Below, piece by piece: positions 16,381 to 26,291 of a stretch of 64,000 nt of DNA. The translations under genes and the position numbers were made by a program. The stretch covers positions 62,001 through 126,000 of the forward strand of contig NZ_JARFTP010000013.1 of the NCBI RefSeq assembly GCF_029167375.1. Reading direction: 5' to 3'. Position 1 is the first letter of the stretch. Each line of letters starts with the position of its first letter. A model generated the notes under the pieces. The model saw only the letters and a program-made list of their open reading frames with translations, searched no databases and was not told the origin of the DNA. The stretch is from Tsukamurella sp. 8F (GTDB lineage Bacteria; Actinomycetota; Actinomycetes; Mycobacteriales; Mycobacteriaceae).

Positions 16381-16965
16381 TCACAGGTTCGGGATAGTCG
16401 TCGGGAAGCCCGGCGGCAGCGTGATCGTCGGGGGGACGCCGGGCGGAGTGGGGACGCCGGGCGGCACGACGATGGTGCGCGGGATGGTCGTGGGGATCTG
16501 CTCGGGAACCGTGGTGGGCACGGTGTATGCACCACCCTGCCCCGGCGCGGTGGTGGTGGCGGGTGCAGATGTCGTGGGTTCCGACGAGCCGTAGCCGTTA
16601 CCGCCGGCATCGCCGTTGCCACCGCTACCGCCCTCGACGCCGTTCCCGGTCCCATCGCCGCCGCCGTAGCCGTTACCGGTCCCGTTACCGTTACCACCGC
16701 CGTTCCCGGATCCGGCATCGGTGGAGGTAGTCGGCGCCTCCGTGGTGGTGGTCGTGTGGCTCGCGGACGCGCCCGACGGCGCGGTGCCCGCGTCCGACGT
16801 CTCGGTGTCCGGGGTCGCGCTCACCGTGAACGACGGTCTGTTCTCCGGCTCCGAGCTACCGCATGCGGCGACGCCGGCCGCCGCACACGCCACAACAGTC
16901 ACTCCGGCGGCGATGCGACGGACCCGGGACGCTCTCCCCTGCTTCATGTGACCATGTGAATCCAT
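16381..16965 (-). CDS. Low-complexity Gly/Thr/Pro-rich lipoprotein
   Basis: A 194-residue exported lipoprotein. A basic n-region (KQGRASRVRR), a hydrophobic stretch and the lipobox AGVAAC place the lipidated Cys at about residue 35. The mature part has no globular domain: a Thr/Ser-rich tract (HTTTTTEAPTT), an Asn-Gly region of GNGN and GGN type (about 85-120), then Pro-Thr repeats (PTTVP, PTTIP, PPGVP). It probably spans or decorates the cell envelope. ATG 16965 is the longest start; ATG 16947 (MKQGRAS) gives the more usual n-region. Neither has a convincing RBS. It is downstream of the MATE gene on the same strand, with 77 bases between. Confidence 0.72.
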   Translation of the reverse strand: MDSHGHMKQGRASRVRRIAAGVTVVACAAAGVAACGSSEPENRPSFTVSATPDTETSDAGTAPSGASASHTTTTTEAPTTSTDAGSGNGGGNGNGTGNGYGGGDGTGNGVEGGSGGNGDAGGNGYGSSEPTTSAPATTTAPGQGGAYTVPTTVPEQIPTTIPRTIVVPPGVPTPPGVPPTITLPPGFPTTIPNL

Positions 16966-17042
16966 TTCGTCGGGTATTGCAAGTCACACGGCCGATCCGC
17001 AGCCGACTGGACCGATTAGCCCGAATGCATATGTCCCGGACG

Positions 17043-18374
17043 TCAGCGCGTCCAAGCCGACCCGCGGACTCTCCAGACCACCGCCGCGCAGCGCAACACC
17101 ATGAATGCCGCCAGCCCGGACCAGATGCCCGCAAGGCCCCAACCGAACCAGTACGACAACCAGATCATCGGGAGGAATCCGACGAGAGCGGAGGCCAGTG
17201 TCGTCGTCCGCAGGTAGGCCGCATCGGCCGCGCCGAGCAGTACGCCGTCGAGAGCGAACACCACGCCCGCCACCGGCACCATCCCGACCAGGAGCCACCA
17301 CGGTACGACGAGGGCCGCGATCACGTCGGCGGCCGAGGTGAAGGCGTGCGGGGCGAACGGGCTGGTCACGGCCAGCGCCAGCGAGACGAGAAGCGCGGCG
17401 CCGGCCGACCAGACCGTGACGCGGGCTGCGATGCGCCGCGCACCGAGCCGGTCCGCGGCGCCGAGGGCCGCACCGACCAGCGTCTGGGCCGCGATCGCGA
17501 GCGAGTCGAGCAACAGGGAGATGAAATTCCACAGCTGCATGGCGATCTGATGCGCCCCGACCGCCTGCGCACCGACGCGAGCCGCGACCGCGCCTGCCGA
17601 TACGAAGCAGATCTGGAAGGAGAGGCTGCGGACGATCAGGTCCCGCCCCAGCCTGAGCTGCGCAGCCATGAGCGCCGGCCGCGGGCGCAGGAACGCGCCG
17701 AGGCTCTCGCCCTCGGGCCGGGACCGCACGAGCGCGGCGAGGAACGCCAGCCCGGAGACCGACTGGCCGAGAAGATTGGCCCATGCCGAACCGACGAGCC
17801 CGATGCGCGGCGCGCCCAGCAGACCGTGCGTGAGCATCGGGCACACGACCGCCGACAGCCCGAGTCCCACAGCGACGAAGACCAGCGGCGCCCTCGGCCG
17901 CTGCACGCCGCGCAGCCACCCGTTTCCCGCCATGGTGACGAGGATCAGCGGGATACCCCACGAGGCGACCCGCACCCACGACTCGGCCGCGGAGGCGATG
18001 TCGTCGCCGCCCGACACTGCGCGCGTGACCGGCCCGGCGAGCACCTGCACCGCAGCCGACAGCACGGCGCCCACGCCGAGCGCGATCCACGTGGCGGCCA
18101 CGCCTTCAGTGACGGCGCCGTGCGGATCACCTGCGCCGAACCGCCTGGCCGAGCGCGCGGTCGTGCCGTAGGACAGGAACGTCAGCTGCGTCGAGACCGT
18201 CGCAAGGATCAGCGCGCCGACCGCCAGCCCGGCGAGCGGAAGCGCCCCCAGGCGCCCCACGACTGCGGTATCCCACAGCAGGTACAGCGGCTCGGCTGCG
18301 AGCACGCCGAGCGCCGGCAGGGCCTGACCCATGATCCGGCGCCCCAGCCCGGCGGTGGCAGCGGCCTCAGGCAC
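17043..18374 (-). CDS. MATE-family efflux transporter (DinF-like)
   Basis: A 443-residue protein of about twelve transmembrane helices, the MATE fold length. It starts with PALGVLAAEPLYLLWDTAVVGRLG, the usual conserved start with an Asp in TM1; IAMQLWNFISLLLDSLAIAAQTLVGAALG marks the second half. MATE pumps export cationic drugs using a Na+ or H+ gradient. From memory the position next to the nrnA-rbfA genes matches M. tuberculosis Rv2836c (DinF). The GTG start is 15 bases after the nrnA stop, so they are probably co-transcribed. Confidence 0.92.
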   Translation of the reverse strand: MPEAAATAGLGRRIMGQALPALGVLAAEPLYLLWDTAVVGRLGALPLAGLAVGALILATVSTQLTFLSYGTTARSARRFGAGDPHGAVTEGVAATWIALGVGAVLSAAVQVLAGPVTRAVSGGDDIASAAESWVRVASWGIPLILVTMAGNGWLRGVQRPRAPLVFVAVGLGLSAVVCPMLTHGLLGAPRIGLVGSAWANLLGQSVSGLAFLAALVRSRPEGESLGAFLRPRPALMAAQLRLGRDLIVRSLSFQICFVSAGAVAARVGAQAVGAHQIAMQLWNFISLLLDSLAIAAQTLVGAALGAADRLGARRIAARVTVWSAGAALLVSLALAVTSPFAPHAFTSAADVIAALVVPWWLLVGMVPVAGVVFALDGVLLGAADAAYLRTTTLASALVGFLPMIWLSYWFGWGLAGIWSGLAAFMVLRCAAVVWRVRGSAWTR

Positions 18375-18388
18375 GCTCGGCTACCGCG

Positions 18389-19351
18389 TCAGACACGCGC
18401 GAGGAAGGCCCGCACGACCTCGTCGGCGTCACCATCGGCGGAGTACCCGGAGGCCAGGCGATGCCCGCCGCCGCCGAAGCCGCGCGCGAACTCGCTCACG
18501 TCGACGTCGGCCTTGGCCCGCAGAGACGCCGACCAGCGGCCCGGCTCGCCCTCCTTGAACAGGGCCGCGACCTCGGCCGAGTCGACGGTGCGCAGAAGGT
18601 CGATAAGCGACTCGGCCGCATCCCACGGCAGGTCGCCGAGATCATCGGCCGTGCACACCGAGTACACGACACCGCGGCCACCGAATGCGGAAGGCACCTC
18701 GGTCGCGGACGCCAGTACTCGTGCGGTCAGACGAAGCCACCCCATCGGGTGGCTGTCGAGCAGGGTCCGCGCGAGTTCCGCCCCCTTTGCGCCCGCCGCG
18801 AGCAGGCGCGAGGCGATGGCATGACCGTCGGGGTTGGACCAGCGGAACGAGCCCGTGTCCGTCACCAGACCGGCGTACAGGCAGTCCGCAGTCGGCTGGT
18901 CCGGCTCGACGCCCAACGCGTCCGCAAGCCGCAGGATCAGCTCGGTCGTGCAGTTGGCGGTCGGGTCGACGACGTCGACGGTGCCGAAGCCGACATTCGA
19001 GCGGTGGTGGTCGATCACGAGACGCACGGGTGCAGCCTCGAATGCAAGCTGCAGGTCGCCCAGACGTTCCGCGCTCGCACAGTCGACGGCGACGGCGACA
19101 GCGGCACCGGCGCGCGGTGCCCCGAACGCTTCGGCGCCGGGCAGGGACGCGAGGGCCGGAGGCAGCGGCACGCCGTCGGGAGCGCTGACCGAGGCGTCGA
19201 TCCCTAGGCGCCCCAGGGTCCGGCGCAGCGCGAGCGCTGAGCCGGTGGTGTCCGCATCGGGCCGCTGGTGGCACATGATGGCCACCGAGTCCGCGCTGCG
19301 GAGCGCGTCGGCCACGGCCACCAGGGCCGTGTCCACGTCAGCGTCCGGCAT
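18389..19351 (-). CDS. nrnA: DHH/DHHA1 phosphoesterase, nanoRNase / cyclic-di-AMP phosphodiesterase (NrnA/CnpB)
   Basis: A 320-residue DHH-family enzyme. The DHH domain shows [25 protein letters not shown] and DHHRSN; the link contains [11 protein letters not shown]; the DHHA1 domain ends with [12 protein letters not shown], the GGGH substrate-binding loop. Relatives degrade 2-5-mer nanoRNAs and hydrolyse c-di-AMP or pAp. I place the start at ATG 19351 (MPDADVD), so it overlaps rbfA by 14 bases; the frame is open for 92 codons upstream but those are Arg-rich shadow sequence. It lies in the infB-rbfA-nrnA-dinF order known from mycobacteria. Confidence 0.92.
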   Translation of the reverse strand: MPDADVDTALVAVADALRSADSVAIMCHQRPDADTTGSALALRRTLGRLGIDASVSAPDGVPLPPALASLPGAEAFGAPRAGAAVAVAVDCASAERLGDLQLAFEAAPVRLVIDHHRSNVGFGTVDVVDPTANCTTELILRLADALGVEPDQPTADCLYAGLVTDTGSFRWSNPDGHAIASRLLAAGAKGAELARTLLDSHPMGWLRLTARVLASATEVPSAFGGRGVVYSVCTADDLGDLPWDAAESLIDLLRTVDSAEVAALFKEGEPGRWSASLRAKADVDVSEFARGFGGGGHRLASGYSADGDADEVVRAFLARV

Positions 19352-19820
19352 CGGCCTCGCCCGGGTCTGCCTCGTCCTCGTGCTCGTCCTCGCGGGGCGC
19401 CCGGTACGGGTCGGCCTCGCCGGCCGGCTTCGCGCCCGCCGCAGCCGCGGCGACGCGCTCGTCCTGCTCACGAGCCCGGGCGAGCAGCGCCTCCATGTTG
19501 GCAACCGCCTCCGGGACGCTGTCGAGCTCGAACCGCAGCGTCGGCGTGAAGCGCACGCCCGTACCCGCGCCCACCTTGGACCGCAGCTGCCCGCGGGCCT
19601 TCTCCAGGCCTGCGGCGGCCGCCTCATAATCGGGATCGACGTCGAGCGTCGGCCCCATCACGGTGTAATACACCGTTGCATCGTGCAGGTCGCCCGTCAG
19701 CCGGGCGTCCGTCACGGTCACGTAATCCAGGCGCGGATCCTTGATGTCGTGCTCGATCGCCGTCGCGACGATCGTCGCGATCCGCTTGGCAAGGCGCTGC
19801 GCGCGAGCCGGATCAGCCAT
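19338..19820 (-). CDS. rbfA: Ribosome-binding factor A
   Basis: A 160-residue RbfA with its KH-like core in residues 1-105: [34 protein letters not shown] is split over helix and strand as in the family, and [12 protein letters not shown] is the last core strand. RbfA is a 30S maturation factor that also acts in cold adaptation. A 50-residue acidic tail rich in Glu, Asp, Pro and Ala follows the core. It overlaps the downstream nrnA by 14 bases. Confidence 0.93.
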   Translation of the reverse strand: MADPARAQRLAKRIATIVATAIEHDIKDPRLDYVTVTDARLTGDLHDATVYYTVMGPTLDVDPDYEAAAAGLEKARGQLRSKVGAGTGVRFTPTLRFELDSVPEAVANMEALLARAREQDERVAAAAAGAKPAGEADPYRAPREDEHEDEADPGEADAGR

Positions 19821-19853
19821 GCCCGATCACCTATCTCTCTCGTCGTCTTCTCA

Positions 19854-20144
19854 TCAGTCCTCGGGACCCCACAGGCGCCTCCGCACTGACAATACGGTCA
19901 CCTCAGGATGACCCGTGGCAGCACGCTCGCAGCGGTCCAGCACCTCTGCGACGTGGGCGCCGTCCGGGCCCACCACACCGACACCGAGGACCGCGCGGCG
20001 GTGTAGGTCCAGCGCACCGACCTCGGCCACGCTCACGGAGAACCTCCGCAGCTCGGCGAGGATGGGGCGCACGACGGACCGCTTCTGCTTCAGCGACCTG
20101 ACATCCCCGAGGAGCAGGTCGATCTCGATCACACCTGTGAACAC
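19854..20144 (-). CDS. DUF503 family protein
   Basis: A 96-residue protein starting with GTG 20144. The order is typical of DUF503: an N-terminal strand (IEIDLLLGDVRSLKQKRSVVRPIL), VAEVGALDLHRRAVLGVGVVG and a C-terminal strand/helix with VLSVRRRLWGPED. Function is unknown; a ferredoxin-like fold is usual. It lies between infB and rbfA, which is the usual place for DUF503 in actinobacteria and argues for a role in ribosome or translation initiation. Confidence 0.85.
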   Translation of the reverse strand: MFTGVIEIDLLLGDVRSLKQKRSVVRPILAELRRFSVSVAEVGALDLHRRAVLGVGVVGPDGAHVAEVLDRCERAATGHPEVTVLSVRRRLWGPED

Positions 20145-20196
20145 ATCACGGGCCCACCCGGCCCAGGGGCTTCACGGCGCACCCGGCGAAGTATGC

Positions 20197-20226
20197 GGCC
20201 GGCCCCCGACAGTGCGGAGGCCGGCC
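20197..20226 (-). terminator. Hairpin after infB
   Basis: Arms 20197-20208 and 20215-20226 pair over 12 bases with one G-T pair around a 6-base loop, just downstream of the infB stop. No T-run follows, so it may attenuate rather than fully stop transcription into DUF503. Confidence 0.6.
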
Positions 20227-20238
20227 ACCTACGTCGGA

Positions 20239-23085
20239 TCAGTCGCGCGCCTTCTCCACCAGTTCGTAGGTCTCGATGACGTCGCCGACCTTGATGTCGG
20301 AGTACGTCAAGGTGAGACCGCATTCGTAGCCCTCGCGGACCTCGGTCGCATCGTCCTTCTCGCGCTTGAGCGAGCTGACGGTGAGGTTCTCCGCCACCAC
20401 GACACTGTCGCGCAGCAGGCGCGCCTTCGCGTTGCGGCGCATGATCCCCGACTGCACCAGGCAGCCGGCGATGTTGCCCACCTTGGACGACTTGAAGATC
20501 GCGCGGATCTCCGCCTGGCCCAGCTCCTGCTCCTCGTACACAGGCTTGAGCATGCCCTTGAGCGCGCTCTCGACCTCATCGATCGCCTGGTAGATGACGG
20601 AGTAGTAGCGGATGTCGACGCCCTCACGGTTCGCCAGCTCCGTCGCCTTGCCCTCGGCACGGACGTTGAAGCCGATGATGACGGCGTTCGAGGCCGACGC
20701 CAGGTTGACGTTGGTCTCGGTGACACCGCCGACGCCGCGGTCGATGACCCGCAGGGCCACCTCGTCGTCGACCTCGATGCCCAGCAGGGCCTCCTCGAGG
20801 GCCTCGACGGTACCGCTGTTGTCACCCTTGAGGATGAGGTTGAGCTGGCTCGTCTCCTTGAGCGCGGCGTCCAGGTCCTCGAGCGACACGCGCTTGCGCG
20901 ACCGTGCGGCGAGCGCATTGCGCTTGCGTGCGTTGCGCCTGTCGGCGATCTGCCGCGCGATGCGGTCCTCATCGACCACGAGCAGGTTGTCGCCCGCGCC
21001 CGGCACCGACGTGAAGCCGATGACCTGGGCCGGCCGCGACGGTGTGGCCTCTGCGATGTCGTCGCCGTTCTCGTCGACCATGCGGCGGACGCGACCGTAC
21101 GCGTCGCCCGCGACGATCGAGTCGCCGACCCGAAGCGTGCCGCGCTGGATCAGCACGGTAGCCACGGGACCACGCCCGCGATCGAGGTGCGCCTCGATCG
21201 CGACGCCCTGAGCGTCCATGTCCGGGTTGGCCCGCAGATCCAGCGACGCGTCCGCGGTCAGCAGCACGGCCTCGAGGAGGGCCTCGATGTTGGTGCCCTG
21301 CTTCGCCGAGATGTCGACGAACATGGTCTCGCCGCCGTACTCCTCGGGGATCAGGCCGTACTCGGTGAGCTGGCCGCGGATCTTCTCCGGCTGCGCGCCT
21401 TCCTTGTCGATCTTGTTGACCGCCACCACGATCGGCACCTCGGCCGCCTGCGCGTGGTTGATCGCCTCCACCGTCTGCGGCATGACGCCGTCGTCGGCGG
21501 CGACCACGAGGATCGCGATGTCGGTGGCCTTCGCACCGCGGGCACGCATGGCGGTGAACGCCTCGTGACCCGGGGTGTCGATGAACGTCACCAGGCGCTC
21601 GTTGCCGTCCAGCTCCGTGAGGACCTGGTAGGCGCCGATGTGCTGAGTGATGCCGCCGGCCTCGCCCTCACGGACGTTCGCCTTACGGATGGTGTCCAGC
21701 AGACGGGTCTTGCCGTGGTCGACGTGACCCATGACGGTGACCACCGGAGGCCGCTGCTCGAGGTCCTCCTCGGTGCCCTCGTCCTCGCCGTAGGTGAGGT
21801 CGAAGCTGTCGAGCAGCTCGCGGTCCTCATCCTCGGGGCTGACGACCTGGACGACGTAGTTCATCTCCTCGCCCAGCAGCACGAGGGTCTCCTCGTTCAC
21901 CGACTGGGTCGCGGTGACCATCTCGCCCAGATTGAACAGCGCCTGGACCAGGGATGCTGGATTCGCGTCGATCTTCTCGGCGAAGTCGCTCAGCGAGGCA
22001 CCCCGGGCGAGACGGATGGTCTCGCCCTGGCCGCGCGGCAGCCGGACGCCACCGGCGATGGGCGCCTGCATGTTCTCGTATTCGGCGCGCTTCGCCCGCT
22101 TCGACTTGCGCCCCCTGCGCGGAGCGCCACCGGGACGGCCGAACGCACCTGCGGCACCGCCGGGACGACCCCGGCCACCGCCGCCGGGGCGACCGCGGAA
22201 ACCGCCGGCAGCGGGTGCACCGCCACCGGGACCACCGCGGAAGCCGCCACCGCCGCCGCCCCCACCGGGACGACCGCGACCGCCGGGCCCGCCGCCGGGC
22301 CGGCCTCCGGTGGCCGGACGCGCGGCGCGGGCGGGCATGGCACCCGGATTCGGGCGCGGGGGCATATTGCCCGGCGTCGGACGGGGACCGCCCTGGCCGG
22401 GGGCGGGACGACCGCCCTGCGGCCGCGGACCGCCCTGGCCCTGCGGACGGGCGCCACCGGGACCGGGACGCGGACCACCCGGCCCGGGACGTGCCGGACG
22501 AGGGCCGCCGGCGCCCGGCGCCGGACGCGGCGGGCGCTCGGCCGGGGCCGACGAGAACGGATTGTTGCCGACCCGCGGCGTGCGCGGACCGGGCTTCGGG
22601 CCTGCCGGACGCGGACCCGCGGGACGCGGGCCGGGACGGCCGGCGTTCGCCTGCGCATCGCCACCCTCGGGGCGGGCCTGCGCGGGGCGGGCCTCGGAGC
22701 GCGGGCCGGGACGGGCGTCGGAACGCGGTCCCGGGCGCGCGGCGCCGGGCTTGGGGCCGGCGGCTGCGGGGCGCTCTTCTGCGGCCGGCTCCTGCGGCGC
22801 AGAGTGGTCGGCCGCGGCCGCTCGGTCCGCCGGTGCCGCGGGGCGCGCGGGCCCCGGCTTCGCGCCGGGCTTGGCTGTGCCGGGACGGGGAGCCGACGGC
22901 TTCGCGGCCGCACCGTCCGTCTTCTTGGGCGAGTACGACTCGCGCAGTCGACGCGCCACAGGCGCCTCGACGGTGGACGAAGCCGACTTCACGAATTCGC
23001 CCTGCTCGCTCAACCGAGCGAGTACTTCCTTACTTGTGACACCGAGTTCCTTAGCCAACTCGTGCACGCGGGCCTTGCCTGCCAC
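20239..23085 (-). CDS. infB: Translation initiation factor IF-2
   Basis: A 948-residue IF-2. Start GTG 23085 (VAGKARVH) has GAGGAG 4-9 bases upstream; a GTG 12 bases earlier lacks one. The N-terminal IF2_N helix domain ([19 protein letters not shown]) is followed by a ~310-residue Pro/Gly/Arg linker. The GTPase domain begins at about residue 445: [10 protein letters not shown] (G1), GGITQHIG (G2), DTPGHEAF (G3), NKID (G4), SAKQG (G5). Domains III-IV finish the protein. IF-2 positions fMet-tRNA on 30S and drives subunit joining. It follows ylxR at 245 bases and precedes DUF503 and rbfA. Confidence 0.97.
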   Translation of the reverse strand: MAGKARVHELAKELGVTSKEVLARLSEQGEFVKSASSTVEAPVARRLRESYSPKKTDGAAAKPSAPRPGTAKPGAKPGPARPAAPADRAAAADHSAPQEPAAEERPAAAGPKPGAARPGPRSDARPGPRSEARPAQARPEGGDAQANAGRPGPRPAGPRPAGPKPGPRTPRVGNNPFSSAPAERPPRPAPGAGGPRPARPGPGGPRPGPGGARPQGQGGPRPQGGRPAPGQGGPRPTPGNMPPRPNPGAMPARAARPATGGRPGGGPGGRGRPGGGGGGGGFRGGPGGGAPAAGGFRGRPGGGGRGRPGGAAGAFGRPGGAPRRGRKSKRAKRAEYENMQAPIAGGVRLPRGQGETIRLARGASLSDFAEKIDANPASLVQALFNLGEMVTATQSVNEETLVLLGEEMNYVVQVVSPEDEDRELLDSFDLTYGEDEGTEEDLEQRPPVVTVMGHVDHGKTRLLDTIRKANVREGEAGGITQHIGAYQVLTELDGNERLVTFIDTPGHEAFTAMRARGAKATDIAILVVAADDGVMPQTVEAINHAQAAEVPIVVAVNKIDKEGAQPEKIRGQLTEYGLIPEEYGGETMFVDISAKQGTNIEALLEAVLLTADASLDLRANPDMDAQGVAIEAHLDRGRGPVATVLIQRGTLRVGDSIVAGDAYGRVRRMVDENGDDIAEATPSRPAQVIGFTSVPGAGDNLLVVDEDRIARQIADRRNARKRNALAARSRKRVSLEDLDAALKETSQLNLILKGDNSGTVEALEEALLGIEVDDEVALRVIDRGVGGVTETNVNLASASNAVIIGFNVRAEGKATELANREGVDIRYYSVIYQAIDEVESALKGMLKPVYEEQELGQAEIRAIFKSSKVGNIAGCLVQSGIMRRNAKARLLRDSVVVAENLTVSSLKREKDDATEVREGYECGLTLTYSDIKVGDVIETYELVEKARD

Positions 23086-23330
23086 TACTCTCCTCACTGC
23101 GAGGTCGAGCGGTGACTTATGGTCCCGCCGACCCCGGATTACCTACTCCGACGGCCGTTCATCGCTGAAGCTTCACGGTGTACTCATGACTACAAACTCG
23201 TTCCTGTCCTCGAGGCCTGGCCGACCTGCATCAGGTCCTTCGGATCCACGACCGGTCCCGAACACGCCTCCGGTCACGGAGGAGTCTTCTCGGGCCGCCC
23301 TACACTGTACCGCGCCAGGCAAACCGGAAA
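23086..23330 (-). promoter_or_regulatory. infB leader with possible internal promoter
   Basis: The 245-base gap between ylxR and infB holds minus-strand TACAGT (plus 23303-23308) as a possible -10 and a 6-bp stem-loop, CCTCCG/CGGAGG, at 23267-23282. An internal infB promoter or attenuator is plausible; neither is proven. Confidence 0.35.
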
Positions 23331-23633
23331 CTAATCCGGCGCCGCTCCGAGCAGCGCGGCCTCGTCGACCGCCACCGGCCCCTGCAGCCGCAGGGCCCGG
23401 CGGAACGCCTGCCGTCTGACCGCGTTGGCCACGCATTCAGAACGCGGGTGCACCCACGCTCCCCGCCCGGGCATGCGCCGCGCCGCGTCGGCGACGACCC
23501 GCACCGCACCGTCGTCGACGGCGACCGCGACCGTCCTGACCAGCTCGGCCTGCGGCGCACGGCCCCGGCAGCCGATGCACATCCGGACCGGACCGCCGGC
23601 CGCAGGTACATCCGGCCCCGGCGCCGCGCTCAC
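23331..23633 (-). CDS. ylxR: YlxR (DUF448) RNA-binding protein
   Basis: A 100-residue protein with the YlxR signature [17 protein letters not shown] and the [13 protein letters not shown] block (both Cys-containing), ending in a basic helix. The family is a small RNA-binding or regulatory protein encoded between nusA and infB; as recalled, it influences RNase P or transcription in some bacteria. The GTG start overlaps the nusA TGA by four bases (GTGA), supporting translational coupling. An in-frame open region further upstream is nusA shadow. Confidence 0.85.
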   Translation of the reverse strand: MSAAPGPDVPAAGGPVRMCIGCRGRAPQAELVRTVAVAVDDGAVRVVADAARRMPGRGAWVHPRSECVANAVRRQAFRRALRLQGPVAVDEAALLGAAPD

Positions 23634-24628
23634 TTCTGGGCTGCGTCGGCGTCCGAGCGGATGTCGATGCGCCACCCGGTGAGGCGAGCGGCGAGACGAG
23701 CGTTCTGCCCCTCCTTGCCGATCGCGAGCGAAAGCTTGTAGTCCGGGACGACGACTCGCGCCGCCTTCTCCTTGGGGTCGACGACCGTAACGGATACGAC
23801 GGATGACGGCGAGAGGGCGTTGCCGACGAATACCGCGGGATCGTCGTCGTACGAGATGATGTCGATCTTCTCCCCCGCCAGCTCGTTCATCACATTGCGC
23901 ACGCGCTGTCCCATCGGGCCGATACACGCACCCTTCGCATTGAGACCCGGCACAGACGTTCGCACGGCGATCTTCGAGCGATGACCGGCCTCGCGGGCCA
24001 CCGACACGATCTCGACGCTGCCGTCGGCGATCTCCGGCACCTCGAGCGCGAACAGCTTCTTCACCAGGTTGGGGTGCGTGCGCGACAGCGTGATCTGCAC
24101 GCCACGCTGCCCGCGACCTACACCCACCACGTAGAACTTGATGCGCGCGCCGTGTTCGTAGAGCTCACCGGGCACCTGCTCGGCCGGCGGCAGGACGGCG
24201 TCGTGACCGCCGTTCTCGGGGCCGATGTGCGCGACGACGAAGCCCTTGGCCCGCGCCCGGGAATCGGCCTGTACGACGCCGCCGACGATCTCGCCCTCGT
24301 GTGCGGAGAACTCGCCGAAGTTGCGCTCGTTCTCGGCATCCCGCAGGCGCTGCGTGATCAACTGGCGTGCCGAGTCCGCGGCGATGCGCCCGAAGCCCTC
24401 GGGGGTGTCGTCCCACTCGCCGATGACGTTGCCCTCGGCGTCCAGCTCCTGTGCGATCACACGTACCGCCCCCGACTTGCGGTCGATGTCGATGTACGCG
24501 TGGGGCTGATGGCCGTCGGTGTGCTTGTACGCGGTGAGCAGCGCGATCTGGATCGCGTCGATGACGGTGTCGACCGCGATGTCCTTCTCCGCCTCGATGG
24601 CCTTGAGCGCGGCGATGTCGATATTCAT
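23630..24628 (-). CDS. nusA: Transcription termination/antitermination factor NusA
   Basis: A 332-residue NusA with the short actinobacterial architecture. The N-terminal RNAP-binding domain (about 1-115) is followed by an S1 domain ([21 protein letters not shown]), and KH domains with the signatures [18 protein letters not shown] and [21 protein letters not shown]. It modulates pausing, termination and rRNA antitermination by RNA polymerase. It overlaps rimP by four bases (ATGA) and ylxR by four (GTGA), forming the head of the operon. Confidence 0.97.
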   Translation of the reverse strand: MNIDIAALKAIEAEKDIAVDTVIDAIQIALLTAYKHTDGHQPHAYIDIDRKSGAVRVIAQELDAEGNVIGEWDDTPEGFGRIAADSARQLITQRLRDAENERNFGEFSAHEGEIVGGVVQADSRARAKGFVVAHIGPENGGHDAVLPPAEQVPGELYEHGARIKFYVVGVGRGQRGVQITLSRTHPNLVKKLFALEVPEIADGSVEIVSVAREAGHRSKIAVRTSVPGLNAKGACIGPMGQRVRNVMNELAGEKIDIISYDDDPAVFVGNALSPSSVVSVTVVDPKEKAARVVVPDYKLSLAIGKEGQNARLAARLTGWRIDIRSDADAAQK

Positions 24629-25212
24629 TTGTCTCCTTCGGAATCTGCAGTCCCGTCACCGGTTCCGGTTTCGTCGACGGGGGCGCCGGGCGTGACCCGG
24701 CCGGGGGTGAGGCCGGACAACTCCAGCTCACGTGAGTCGGGACGGGAGAATTCGACCTGGACGACGGCCTTCGCCACGTCGGCGAGCGCGATCTCGCGCG
24801 CCTCGGGACCGCCCTTCCGGCGCGGGACGACGACGGTGACCGTCGCCTCGTCCGCCGCGAGCTCGCCGATTCGCGCGATCAGACGATCACCCGAGGTGAA
24901 CTCGATCGCCGCGCGGCGGCCGCGCGCGCGGCGCCAGTGGCGGGGCGCGTCGAGGGGGCGCTCTGCCCCCGGTGTCGTGACCTCCAGGGTGAACGCCTGC
25001 TGCCCGTATACCGGGTCCTCGTCTATTGCGGCGGACACGTCGCGCGTGAGGTCGGCGATCTCATCGAGGGAGGGACCCGCGTCACTGTCCACGACCACGC
25101 TGACCATTGATTTGGGGCCGGCCTTGACCACGCGGACGCGTTCCAGGTCCAGGCCCGCGGACTCCACCAGGGGTGTCACCGTCCTCATGACCGCGGTCTC
25201 ATCGAATGCCAT
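24625..25212 (-). CDS. rimP: Ribosome maturation factor RimP
   Basis: A 195-residue RimP. The N-terminal RimP domain shows [17 protein letters not shown] and ISAxxDEDP-like [22 protein letters not shown]; the C-terminal domain has the [11 protein letters not shown] strand. A ~35-residue Pro/Gly/Asp tail is extra. It is needed for 30S maturation. SD AGGGGGCGG precedes ATG 25212, and a TATACT promoter lies upstream, so it is probably the first gene of the operon with nusA. Confidence 0.94.
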   Translation of the reverse strand: MAFDETAVMRTVTPLVESAGLDLERVRVVKAGPKSMVSVVVDSDAGPSLDEIADLTRDVSAAIDEDPVYGQQAFTLEVTTPGAERPLDAPRHWRRARGRRAAIEFTSGDRLIARIGELAADEATVTVVVPRRKGGPEAREIALADVAKAVVQVEFSRPDSRELELSGLTPGRVTPGAPVDETGTGDGTADSEGDK

Positions 25213-25248
25213 TTCCGCCCCCTGTGAAGTTGTCGTAAGCGCCCGAGC

Positions 25249-25254
25249 AGTATA
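25249..25254 (-). promoter_or_regulatory. -10 of the rimP-nusA-infB operon
   Basis: Minus-strand TATACT lies 37 bases upstream of the rimP ATG, which itself has an SD, so this transcript is leadered. The -35 is unclear. It is the best -10 seen in the window. Confidence 0.6.
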
Positions 25255-25330
25255 CCCGTTCGCGCTGGGAACTCCCAGCCGGTCAGGTGTTCCACGCGTC
25301 GAGGTCGCCGTTCCCGGGCCGCGCCCTGGT

Positions 25331-25336
25331 TAGTAT
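25331..25336 (+). promoter_or_regulatory. Candidate -10 for the 25345 gene
   Basis: TAGTAT lies 8 bases before GTG 25345, with no Shine-Dalgarno between them, in the divergent gap opposite rimP. Confidence 0.5.
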
Positions 25337-25344
25337 CGGTACCC

Positions 25345-25830
25345 GTGCCAGCCATCGAACCGAGCGTGCCGACAGGGCGCACCGTCACCCGCCGCGCGGC
25401 CATCGCAATGGCCGGCGTCTCCCTGGGCGCCCTGACCGCGTGCTCGTTCACGCCGGACCGCAGCGGCGACCCCGCGACGAAGACGCTTACGAACCTCGCG
25501 GACGCCGCTCGGGCCGACGCCGCCGCCGCAACCGCTCTCATCGCCACCGCGCCTTCCCTGGCCACGACACTCCGGCTGATCGCAGAGCAGCGCACCGAAC
25601 ATGCGCGGGCGATCACCGACGAACTGTCGCGGTTCCTCGAACAGCCCGCGCCGTCGCCCAGCGCGGCGCCGGCGCCGGCGACACGGACGCAGGCGAAGCT
25701 CGTCTCCCAGCTCAAGGCATCCGCCCGCGCCGCGGGTGACGCGGCAGTCTCGTCCTCGGGATTCCGTGCGTCCCTGCTCGGCGCCGTCGCCGCCGCCGTC
25801 ACCACCCACGCGGAGGTACTGCTCGCATGA
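25345..25830 (+). CDS. Ala-rich lipoprotein, Rv2843-like
   Basis: A 161-residue exported protein. The signal region TVTRRAAIAMAGVSLGALTAC combines a twin-Arg pair with a lipobox, so it is probably a Tat-exported lipoprotein with the lipidated Cys at about residue 33. The mature part is helical, Ala-rich and has a Pro linker (PAPSPSAAPAPA). From memory it resembles Rv2843, encoded with Rv2844 next to rimP. The GTG start is chosen by TAGTAT spacing. It overlaps the ferritin-like gene by four bases (ATGA), suggesting they act together. Confidence 0.75.
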   Translation: MPAIEPSVPTGRTVTRRAAIAMAGVSLGALTACSFTPDRSGDPATKTLTNLADAARADAAAATALIATAPSLATTLRLIAEQRTEHARAITDELSRFLEQPAPSPSAAPAPATRTQAKLVSQLKASARAAGDAAVSSSGFRASLLGAVAAAVTTHAEVLLA

Positions 25831-26261
25831 CAGACGAACCGGACGCGCTCAACGCCGCCCTGCAGGCGGAGGACGCCGCCGTGTACGCATACGGCATCGT
25901 CGCCGCGTACTCCCTGGCGGCGCGGCAGGACTCCGTGACCGAGTTCATCGCCGCGCACCGGGCGCAGCGGGACTCCGTCGCGGCAGCCGTCAAGACGGCG
26001 GGCGCCAGCGCACAGCCTGCTGCGCCCGCATACAAGATCCCCACCCCCGTCACCGACGGCACGACGGCGGCCAAGCTCGCCGTCACCGCCGAGGAGGGCT
26101 GCGCTCAGGCCTACCGGCAGCTCCTCTCGGCCGCCGGGAGCGATGGTGTCCGGCGCATCGCCCTCGGGGGTCTGACGGGCGCGGCGACCCGCGCCGCGCG
26201 GTGGCGGATCGCGCTGAACATCGCCCCCGCGACGCCCTCTTTGCCCGGCGGCGACGCGTAG
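25827..26261 (+). CDS. DUF4439 ferritin-like domain protein
   Basis: A 144-residue four-helix protein: helix 1 has LNAALQAEDAAVYAYGIVAAYSL, helix 2 FIAAHRAQRDSVAAAV, helix 3 AKLAVTAEEGCAQAYRQLL and helix 4 AATRAARWRIALN. The Glu/His in helices 1-3 suggest possible metal ligands, but a full di-iron set is not evident. The DUF4439 assignment rests on length, pattern and position after the Rv2843-like gene (Rv2844 in M. tuberculosis, from memory). It is cytosolic or periplasmic with no signal peptide of its own. Confidence 0.72.
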   Translation: MTDEPDALNAALQAEDAAVYAYGIVAAYSLAARQDSVTEFIAAHRAQRDSVAAAVKTAGASAQPAAPAYKIPTPVTDGTTAAKLAVTAEEGCAQAYRQLLSAAGSDGVRRIALGGLTGAATRAARWRIALNIAPATPSLPGGDA

Positions 26262-26278
26262 TCGCCGCGGGTTGTCCT

Positions 26279-26284
26279 TAGACT
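26279..26284 (+). promoter_or_regulatory. Candidate -10 for the DUF4190 gene
   Basis: TAGACT is 7 bases before ATG 26292 and there is no SD; a leaderless start is likely. Confidence 0.5.
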
Positions 26285-26291
26285 GGCCCGC

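Noticed and set aside
19915-23115. 1066-codon plus-strand ORF opposite infB and DUF503
   Set aside because: Antisense shadow of infB with odd composition and no domain; it exists because high GC suppresses stops.
21914-23419. Pro/Gly-rich plus-strand ORF of about 500 codons
   Set aside because: It is the mirror of the repetitive IF-2 linker.
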